Origin: Candidatus Amesbacteria bacterium RBG_19FT_COMBO_48_16
Lineage (GTDB): Bacteria; Patescibacteriota; Microgenomatia; CAZETR01; Amesbacteraceae
Assembly (NCBI GenBank): GCA_001775555.1
Contig: MEXE01000037.1
Coordinates: 1 to 35,959 of the forward strand
Direction of reading: 5' to 3'
Length of the DNA stretch: 35,959 nucleotides
Of this stretch, positions 30,604 through 35,959 are shown one piece after another. Position 1 is the stretch's first letter; every line of letters begins with the position of its first letter. Made by a program: the position numbers and the translations under genes. The notes below the pieces were generated by a model. That model ran no database searches and was not told the origin of the DNA. It was given only the letters and a program-made list of their open reading frames with translations.

Positions 30604-30963
30604 TTAAAGTTTTAGGAGGACTTTGATGGCTGACAATAAATTTCTCCTCGTCCGAGCGCCGTGGGCGGCAGCCCAACCTCTCATTCTCTCTGAAGAAGCA
30701 CCATAGACCATTGGCTGCATCATAGCTAATAATCCGACTCCTGAGGATACTTTCCCTTCCATCTCCAACTTTGTCACATTCCTGGGTTCCATTAAACAGG
30801 CGTCGGGGTTTTGACTCCGGCAAGCTGTAATACCCTTAACACAAGCATGCGCCTGCTTACCAATACCGCCTTTCTGGCCTAATACTGCTGTCTCCAAATC
30901 GCCGCAAACTTCCGGCATGGGGCACTCCTGGGGAACCGGATAGGAGGATACTTCTCTTGCCAC
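30604..30963 (-). CDS. Hypothetical cysteine-containing protein
   Basis: 119 aa, not recognised. Starts at GTG 30963 with TAAGG just upstream. Five Cys lie in the N-terminal half (QECPMPEVCGD, HACVKGITACRSQNPDACLM), which might bind metal or form disulfides; the C-terminal part is hydrophobic then basic. No membrane helix or signal peptide. A competing frame overlaps part of it (30407-30823), and I judge this one likelier only because of its start context and position downstream of the VIT gene. Weakly supported. Confidence 0.4.
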   Translation of the reverse strand: MAREVSSYPVPQECPMPEVCGDLETAVLGQKGGIGKQAHACVKGITACRSQNPDACLMEPRNVTKLEMEGKVSSGVGLLAMMQPMVYGASSERMRGWAAAHGARTRRNLLSAIKVLLKL

Positions 30964-31011
30964 AACCTTATTTTACTATTTTTTTGGCAAGACTACAGGT
31001 TAATGAACGTA

Positions 31012-31030
31012 TCACACCTTTAAGGTGTGA
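31012..31030. repeat. TCACACC/GGTGTGA palindrome, copy 4
   Basis: TCACACCTTTAAGGTGTGA plus AGGCT, same as copy 2. On the minus strand it encodes the last residues and stop of the VIT-family gene, so the repeat has been taken into the coding end. Confidence 0.75.
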
Positions 31031-31544
31031 AGGCTAGAAGGGTCTGGAGGTAGTTGCCGGCCAGGATACCGAAAGCAACCACAACTCCGCCTAATACCAG
31101 CATCCGCAGACTGTTTTTGAACAGTGAAGTGCCGGAAATATAAGCATTCAGATAACCCAGCAGGAATAAGGCTGCAAGTGAGAAACTGACAGAAAGAGAC
31201 AAAGCGATAGACCTGGGAAAGAAAATATAGGGGAAAAGCGGGATGAAGCCCGACCCCAGATAGGAAAAAAACATGATCACAGCGCCGGGGAGAGAATTTT
31301 TTGAGGCTATGTCGTGATGTAATTGATATTGGCCAACGGATTGGTCGGAGAGAAAACTACCGATACCCATAGACAGAGCCTCAATGAATATTAAAATCAG
31401 GCCGGTGGTAATAATGGCCGGAGTGCTCATTTGAGCCGAGGCAACACCGGTTAAAAGGCCGACCGACGAGGAGAGACTGTCCTCAACCCCGAATGTAAAA
31501 TTGCGGACCAAGGAGGCGGATCGGGAGTCTTTCAGACGGAACAT
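31020..31544 (-). CDS. VIT1/CCC1-family transporter (iron/manganese)
   Basis: 174 aa from ATG 31544 (an ATG five codons earlier is possible). The N-terminal LVRNFTFGVEDSLSSSVGLLTGVASA matches the first-helix region of VIT1/CCC1 proteins (normally FGxxDGL), and later helices LILIFIEALSMGIGSFLSDQS, AVIMFFSYLGSGFIPLFPYIFF and the last two hydrophobic segments complete about five membrane spans. These proteins move Fe2+ or Mn2+ out of the cytosol. Length is short but within the family. The C-terminal FTP and stop come from a palindromic repeat. Divergent from the response regulator, with repeat copy C between them. Confidence 0.85.
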   Translation of the reverse strand: MFRLKDSRSASLVRNFTFGVEDSLSSSVGLLTGVASAQMSTPAIITTGLILIFIEALSMGIGSFLSDQSVGQYQLHHDIASKNSLPGAVIMFFSYLGSGFIPLFPYIFFPRSIALSLSVSFSLAALFLLGYLNAYISGTSLFKNSLRMLVLGGVVVAFGILAGNYLQTLLAFTP

Positions 31545-31554
31545 GATACAAGTG

Positions 31555-31652
31555 TACACCCATTTTACTGGAATTTGCCTTAATGGCTTGATGCCGAAAT
31601 GGGTGTATATCCAGCGTACCGGTTTTGCAAACCTGAGTACGCTGACTATAGC
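31555..31652 (+). repeat. Structured promoter-bearing repeat, copy C (short form)
   Basis: Lacks about 67 bp of the inner part of copies A and B. Outer arms are TACACCCATTT (31555-31565) and AAATGGGTGTA (31597-31607): relative to A/B, the T-to-C and A-to-G changes are compensatory. CAGCGTAC/GTACGCTG (31612-31644) is intact, as is TTGCAA (31625-31630), 16 nt, TATAGC (31647-31652), facing the response-regulator gene. Confidence 0.8.
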
Positions 31653-31692
31653 ATTTTGGGCGACAATTTCAGCTGGTTTTCAGGTGCGAGAG

Positions 31693-31698
31693 TATAAT
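31693..31698 (+). promoter_or_regulatory. -10 box before the response regulator
   Basis: TATAAT ten bases before the ATG at 31709, implying a leader of only a few bases. The -35 is not clear; the upstream repeat gives a second possible promoter. Confidence 0.45.
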
Positions 31699-31708
31699 CT
31701 GGGGCGAT

Positions 31709-32380
31709 ATGAGAATACTGATCGTCGAGGATGAGCACCGGATAGCCAATTCGATTAAAAAAGGCCTGGAGCAGGAACATTTTGCCGTGGACGTGGCTTA
31801 TTCAGGAAGTGATGGCTGGGACCTGGCGGAGGGCGAAGAATATGACCTGATTATTCTGGATCTGATGCTGCCGGGAATGGATGGCCTGGAAATCTGCCGC
31901 AAGTTGCGCCGGGCAGGTATTAATACTCCGGTATTGATGCTGACAGCCAAAGGCCAGGTCCAGGACAGAGTAACAGGGCTGGACACCGGAGCGGATGACT
32001 ATGTGACCAAACCGTTTGCTTTTGAGGAACTTCTAGCCCGGGTGAGAGCATTGACGCGGCGGCCGAAAGTAACTCTGGACCCGGTATTAACAACTGACGA
32101 TTTATCGCTGGATACGAAATCTTATGAGGTCAAGAGGGGAATTCATTTAATTAAACTGACAGCCAAAGAGTTCTCCCTGCTGGAATATCTCCTGCGAAAT
32201 AGCGGCAATATCCTGACTAAAGAGCAGATTATCAGCCACGTGTGGAATTATGATGCAGATATCCTGCCGAATACGGTGGAAGTAAATATCCGAAATTTGA
32301 GAAATAAGATCGACCGGCCGTTTAAGGGTAAAAAAGCGTTAATTGCCACGGTCAGGGGTTTTGGCTACAAAGTGGGTTAA
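31709..32380 (+). CDS. OmpR-family response regulator
   Basis: 223 aa. Receiver domain 1-115: acidic pocket VEDEHR, phosphorylated Asp in LIILDLMLPGMDG (about residue 51), Thr in MLTAKG, Lys in TKPFAFEEL. Winged-helix DNA-binding domain from about 130: LIKLTAKEFSLLEYLLRNSGNILTKEQIISHVW, ending NTVEVNIRNLRNKIDRPF then VRGFGYKVG. It activates or represses transcription when phosphorylated by the histidine kinase encoded one base downstream. ATG 31709. Likely controls the efflux genes that follow. Confidence 0.96.
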   Translation: MRILIVEDEHRIANSIKKGLEQEHFAVDVAYSGSDGWDLAEGEEYDLIILDLMLPGMDGLEICRKLRRAGINTPVLMLTAKGQVQDRVTGLDTGADDYVTKPFAFEELLARVRALTRRPKVTLDPVLTTDDLSLDTKSYEVKRGIHLIKLTAKEFSLLEYLLRNSGNILTKEQIISHVWNYDADILPNTVEVNIRNLRNKIDRPFKGKKALIATVRGFGYKVG

Positions 32381-32381
32381 T

Positions 32382-33380
32382 ATGTTCAGATCGGCCCGGA
32401 TCAAACTGACTGTCTGGTACCTGCTGATTATCATGCTGGTGAGCCTGATGTTCAGCGCAGTAATATATAGACTGCTATCTCTGGAAATTGCCAGGTTTGA
32501 GTACGCGCAGAGAATTCGCATCGAGAGACGATTTGGAGGAATGACGATGCATATTCCGGAAACAACTGAGCTGGTAGAGGAGACGCGGAGACGGATACTG
32601 ACCATGTTGGCAATCATCAACGGAGGAATTCTGGTGGTTGCAGGAGCTTTCGGTTATCTACTGGCGGGACAGACACTTCAACCAATTAAAGTAATGGTGG
32701 ACGAACAAAATCGGTTTGTGACTGATGCTTCCCACGAGTTGCGCACACCACTGACCGCTCTTAAAAGCGCCATGGAGGTACACTTACGGGACAGGCGGCT
32801 GACGCTAGTTCAGGCAAAAACCCTAATCGCCGGCAATATCAAGGACGTGAACAGGCTACAGGCACTGGCGGATGCTTTGCTGCAGCTAGCCCGGTATCAA
32901 AAAGCCAACGGACAAACGGTAAAAGAGAGACTTCAGGGTGAAGAAATAGTGAAAGAGGCTGTGAAAAAAATAGAACCGCTGGCGCACAAAAAACAAATAG
33001 GAATTAAAACCGAGACGACGGGCTTTTCGATCTGGGGCGATAAATACGGACTGACAGAGCTACTGATTATTTTATTGGATAATGCGGTCAAATATAGCCC
33101 GGCTAAAAGCACGGTGACAGTCCGGGGCAATAAAACCGACGGGTGGGTGACGATTTCGGTCACCGACTCCGGAACCGGTATTGATAAAGAAGACCAGCCA
33201 CATATTTGGGACCGGTTTTACCGGGCAGAAAGAGCCAGATCGGACAGTGAATCCGGAGGTTATGGTCTGGGCCTGGCAATTGCCAAAAAAATTGTGGAGG
33301 CAAACCGGGGAATGATTTCATTTACCAGCAGAGAAGGCCGGGGAACTACATTTACCGTCCGGCTGCCTGCTGCCCCTTAA
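32382..33380 (+). CDS. Sensor histidine kinase
   Basis: 332 aa from ATG 32382, one base after the response-regulator stop. Two membrane helices (LTVWYLLIIMLVSLMFSAVIY and LTMLAIINGGILVVAGAFGYLLAG) enclose a very short outside loop of about 45 residues, so it may sense within the membrane or through a partner such as the adjacent transporter. H box FVTDASHELRTPLTALK; N box LIILLDNAVKYSP; G1 DSGTGIDKED; F box WDRFYRAE; G2 GYGLGLAIAKKIV. A HAMP domain is not obvious. Complete. Confidence 0.95.
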   Translation: MFRSARIKLTVWYLLIIMLVSLMFSAVIYRLLSLEIARFEYAQRIRIERRFGGMTMHIPETTELVEETRRRILTMLAIINGGILVVAGAFGYLLAGQTLQPIKVMVDEQNRFVTDASHELRTPLTALKSAMEVHLRDRRLTLVQAKTLIAGNIKDVNRLQALADALLQLARYQKANGQTVKERLQGEEIVKEAVKKIEPLAHKKQIGIKTETTGFSIWGDKYGLTELLIILLDNAVKYSPAKSTVTVRGNKTDGWVTISVTDSGTGIDKEDQPHIWDRFYRAERARSDSESGGYGLGLAIAKKIVEANRGMISFTSREGRGTTFTVRLPAAP

Positions 33381-33400
33381 ATAATTAAGCCTTGCAACTT

Positions 33401-34618
33401 ATGCCACAAATAAAAAGGGTGTTTGAGGGTTTTTTTAAAAAATCGCTGCTTTTTAGGATTACAACCCTACTATTGGCTGCCGGGATGGTCTGGCTGGTTT
33501 ATACCAATACTATCGGTAAAAAGTCATCCATGCCCCAATTTCAGACTGCCAAGGTCGAAAAGGGTACCATAGTCTCGACTGTTTCCGCATCGGGTCAGGT
33601 GTTGACCACGAATATTTTATCCATAACTACAGAGGCGTCCGGGGTGGTCAAGAAAGTATATGTCAAGGACGCAGACAGGGTCTTTGCCGGGCAAAAGCTG
33701 GCCGAAGTAACTCTGGATACGGCGGGACTGGAAAAAAACGCACAGGCATTTGCCTCACTGGTCAGCGCCCAAAACGGAGTAAACTCGGCCAGGAATAGTT
33801 ACAGATCGGCTGTGGCAACTGCTGAGAAAGTATTGGACGAAGTCAAAGGGCATGACAAGGATGAGACATTTACCCAGAAGGAGTCCCGTACCAAAGCGGA
33901 AGTAGCCCGGGATAACGCTTACGACGGCATGAAATCCGCCGAAGCAAATTTGGCTGCCGCAAGTCTGAGTTACCGATCAACGACCCCGATAATTACCGCG
34001 CCTTTCTCGGGAGTAATCGGAAGTATCAATTTGGTCGAGGGGATGGTTCTGGAAAGCGCTGCTTCCACTACCAGCATTAATTCCCAAAGAGTGGCGGTCA
34101 TAAAAGGAGATTCGCTACCCGTTATTTCCGTGGGGTTAAGCGAGGTCGATGTGCCGAAGGTCAAAGTCGGACAAAAAGTGACTGTGACACTGGATTCCCT
34201 GGCCGACAAAACCTTTACCGGAGTTGTGGCAACCGTGGACAGAGTCGGGGCAACCATCAGCAATGTGACCAGCTACACCGCAAAAATAAAACTGGATCCC
34301 GCTTCCGGGGAAATCCTGCCAAATATGGCGGCGACGGCAAATGTGATTCTGGATACAAAAACGGAGGTGTTGATTGCTCCCGCGAGTGCAATTTCAACCC
34401 GCGACGGGATAAGTATTGCCAGAGTACTGAAGAATGGAAAAGAAGAGGAAATCCAAGTCGAGGCAGGACTTGTCAGTGATACAGGGGTCGAAATTATATC
34501 AGGTTTGGCTGAGGGGGAAACAGTAATTACCGGCACAATTTCCGCTGCAAGATCCTCCGGAACCCAAACCCGGTCCATATTCAGCGGAGGCTTTGGGATA
34601 GGAGGGGGATCCAGGTAA
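33401..34618 (+). CDS. Efflux periplasmic-adaptor-type protein (MacA/HlyD family)
   Basis: 405 aa from ATG 33401 (a TTG at 33392 is possible). An N-terminal membrane anchor (ITTLLLAAGMVWLVYTNTI) is followed by the biotinyl-lipoyl half-motif TTEASGVVKKVYVKDADRVFAGQKLAEV, a helical hairpin (about 110-190, QNGVNSARNSYRSAVATAEKVLDEV), the second lipoyl half ITAPFSGVIGSINLVEGMVL, and the beta-barrel and membrane-proximal domains. In MacAB-like systems this protein couples to the ABC ATPase and permease. Stop overlaps the next start (TAATG). In a cell likely without a classical outer membrane, it would act at the outer face of the membrane. Confidence 0.92.
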   Translation: MPQIKRVFEGFFKKSLLFRITTLLLAAGMVWLVYTNTIGKKSSMPQFQTAKVEKGTIVSTVSASGQVLTTNILSITTEASGVVKKVYVKDADRVFAGQKLAEVTLDTAGLEKNAQAFASLVSAQNGVNSARNSYRSAVATAEKVLDEVKGHDKDETFTQKESRTKAEVARDNAYDGMKSAEANLAAASLSYRSTTPIITAPFSGVIGSINLVEGMVLESAASTTSINSQRVAVIKGDSLPVISVGLSEVDVPKVKVGQKVTVTLDSLADKTFTGVVATVDRVGATISNVTSYTAKIKLDPASGEILPNMAATANVILDTKTEVLIAPASAISTRDGISIARVLKNGKEEEIQVEAGLVSDTGVEIISGLAEGETVITGTISAARSSGTQTRSIFSGGFGIGGGSR

Positions 34619-35280
34619 TGATTCAAATATCGGGGGTGAGTAAAATTTACAAAATAGGCGATGTTGAGACTGTAGCCCTGGATAATGTTTCTTTTGAAAT
34701 CAAAGCCGGGGAGTTTGTGGCTGTAATGGGGCCTTCGGGAAGCGGAAAATCAACCCTCATGCATATCCTGGGAGCGCTGGATAGACCGACGTCGGGGAAA
34801 TATATCCTGGACGGGGAGGAAGTCGAAAATCTGGGCGATGACGAGCTGGCAGAAATAAGAAACAAAAAAATAGGCTTTATTTTTCAAAGCTTTAATCTTC
34901 TTCCCCGGACTTCGGCAGTAAAGAATGTGACCATCCCCATGATGTATGCAGGGGTTGACAGAGATAAGAGATTTGGGACGGCGGTAAAGTATCTGAAAAT
35001 GGTGGGCTTGGAAGACAGGATGGAACACACCCCGGCACAACTTTCCGGAGGCCAGCAACAAAGAGTGGCTATTGCCCGAAGTCTGGTTATGGATCCGGCA
35101 ATAATACTGGCAGATGAACCGACCGGGAATATTGCCAGCGTTCAGGCAGAAGAGATAATGGCGATTTTCCGAAAATTAAACGACGAAGGGCGGACAATAA
35201 TCATGATTACCCATGAGGCAGATATCGCCGAACATGCAAAAAGAATAATCCATATCAGGGACGGGAGAATAAGAATATGA
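34618..35280 (+). CDS. ABC transporter ATPase (MacB/LolD type)
   Basis: 220 aa, ATPase domain only. Walker A GPSGSGKSTLMHILG (about 40), Q-loop IFQSFNLLPR, signature LSGGQQQRVAIARSL, Walker B IILADEPTGNI, switch His MITHEAD. The usual GNLDS after Walker B is GNIAS, so the D-loop Asp is missing. ATG 34618 shares a base with the adaptor stop, and the stop overlaps the permease start (ATGA). With the permease it forms a MacB-like exporter whose two halves are separate genes. Confidence 0.95.
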   Translation: MIQISGVSKIYKIGDVETVALDNVSFEIKAGEFVAVMGPSGSGKSTLMHILGALDRPTSGKYILDGEEVENLGDDELAEIRNKKIGFIFQSFNLLPRTSAVKNVTIPMMYAGVDRDKRFGTAVKYLKMVGLEDRMEHTPAQLSGGQQQRVAIARSLVMDPAIILADEPTGNIASVQAEEIMAIFRKLNDEGRTIIMITHEADIAEHAKRIIHIRDGRIRI

Positions 35281-35959
35281 ATTTGGGGGAAATCATACTG
35301 GAGTCGCTGCAAACTCTGAAGGTAAATAAACTCAGGACCGGTTTGGCAGTTTTGGGCATCGTGATCGGCATAGGAAGTGTCATTACTCTGATTTCTCTGG
35401 GTACCGGTTCACAAAAAGCTGTGGAAAGCCAGATCCAGTCTCTGGGGAGTAATTTATTAACCGTCAGACCAGGATTTGTAACCAGCGGCAGAATAAGAGG
35501 GGCTGCGGGAGGCGGAACGACTTTGACTTTGGCCGACGCCGAGGCAATTGCCAGTTCCCCCAAAGTAACTAACGTTTCCCGGGTTTCCCCGGAGGTGGAA
35601 AGAAGAAGCCAAGTGACAACCGCGAAGGCAAATACGAATACCCAAGTCTACGGAGTAACTCCGACCTACTCCGAAGTCCACAAGGTCGAAATACAAGTAG
35701 GATCTTTTATCACCCAAAGGGATACGGATTCGATGACCAAGGCGGCTGTTTTGGGACCGCAGGTAGTCAGTGACCTGTTTGGAGAAGGAGCTGTACCCGT
35801 AGGTCAGACTATCCGGATAGAAGGACAAAGTTTCAGAATAATCGGGGTAACTGTAAGTCGGGGAGGTACGGGTTTTCAGAATCGGGACGATGTGGTCTAT
35901 ATTCCCCTAACCACAGCGCAAAAAATATTGTACGGGATAGATTACCTCTCCTCGATTGC
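35277..35959 (+). CDS. ABC transporter permease, MacB/FtsX type (partial, runs off window)
   Basis: At least 227 aa; the 3' end is beyond the window. Starts at ATG 35277 in an ATGA overlap with the ATPase gene. The first helix LRTGLAVLGIVIGIGSVITLISLG and the large outside MacB-type domain (VRPGFVTSG, VTNVSRVSPEVERRSQV, AVLGPQVVSDLFGEG, VGQTIRIEGQSFRIIGV) are as in MacB/LolC permeases. The FtsX domain with the other three helices should follow. Substrate could be a peptide, antibiotic or lipid; the sequence does not tell. Confidence 0.93.
   Translation, partial: MNLGEIILESLQTLKVNKLRTGLAVLGIVIGIGSVITLISLGTGSQKAVESQIQSLGSNLLTVRPGFVTSGRIRGAAGGGTTLTLADAEAIASSPKVTNVSRVSPEVERRSQVTTAKANTNTQVYGVTPTYSEVHKVEIQVGSFITQRDTDSMTKAAVLGPQVVSDLFGEGAVPVGQTIRIEGQSFRIIGVTVSRGGTGFQNRDDVVYIPLTTAQKILYGIDYLSSI

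Noticed and set aside
30407..30823. 138-codon frame overlapping the two small ORFs at 30339 and 30604
   Set aside because: It spans the 14-bp palindrome at 30553 and overlaps both alternatives; no recognisable feature.
1..35959. CRISPR array, phage genes, IS transposase or rRNA
   Set aside because: No regularly spaced repeats with unique spacers, no cas genes, no structural phage genes, no transposase and no rRNA-like sequence were seen; repeats found are palindromes or short tandem arrays.

Overview
The window looks like a chromosomal segment of a Candidate Phyla Radiation (Patescibacteria) bacterium, most likely of the Microgenomates type. This is inferred from the mix of tightly packed housekeeping genes, a compact type IV pilus locus, a LytR_C-domain protein, a secreted dockerin-repeat protein and many small palindromic intergenic repeats. 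No marker gene that would fix the taxonomy lies in the window. TGA is used as a stop in several ATGA gene junctions, which argues against the code-25 lineages. Shine-Dalgarno sites are weak at many genes, and at least two promoters sit so close to the start codon that leaderless transcripts are likely.

Layout. 1-2.8 kb (minus strand) is accessory DNA: a shikimate-dehydrogenase-like protein lacking the catalytic residues, a BrnT/BrnA toxin-antitoxin pair behind a promoter with embedded inverted repeats, and a Fic-domain gene preceded by an overlapping 55-codon ORF that carries the Fic-inhibitory motif. The Fic pair lies between two perfect 24-bp direct repeats, one of which is the last codons of secA. 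2.8-13.2 kb (minus) is housekeeping: secA, a spermidine-synthase-like methyltransferase, an ABC exporter, serS (behind a T-box-like leader), an HD hydrolase, lysS and greA. Spacing suggests that greA to the speE-like gene is one long transcription unit, started at a near-consensus promoter and interrupted by two candidate leader terminators.

13.4-17.7 kb (plus) is an island between two tRNA-Glu(CTC) genes. It holds a GDPD-family protein, an exported FKBP isomerase and a secreted dockerin protein, with about 0.35 kb of non-coding, repeat-rich DNA between genes. 17.7-22.5 kb (minus) holds an unrecognised protein, lon, a PAP2 phosphatase and an L,D-transpeptidase. 22.6-30.2 kb (minus) is an eight-gene type IV pilus operon: PilB, PilC, a FimT/GspH-like pilin, a giant minor pilin with a beta-propeller body, a PilJ-like pilin, a PilX-like protein, a PilM-like/LytR_C membrane protein and a major-pilin-like protein, closed by an intrinsic terminator. 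30.2-31.7 kb carries two small unknown ORFs, a VIT1-type transporter and several palindromes. 31.7 kb to the end (plus) is a two-component system followed by a MacAB-like efflux system, cut by the window edge.

The points most worth following up are the Fic module with a separate mini-antitoxin between secA-tail repeats, a three-copy structured repeat that ends in an outward promoter and shows compensatory changes, the serS T-box candidate, and the propeller-bearing prepilin.
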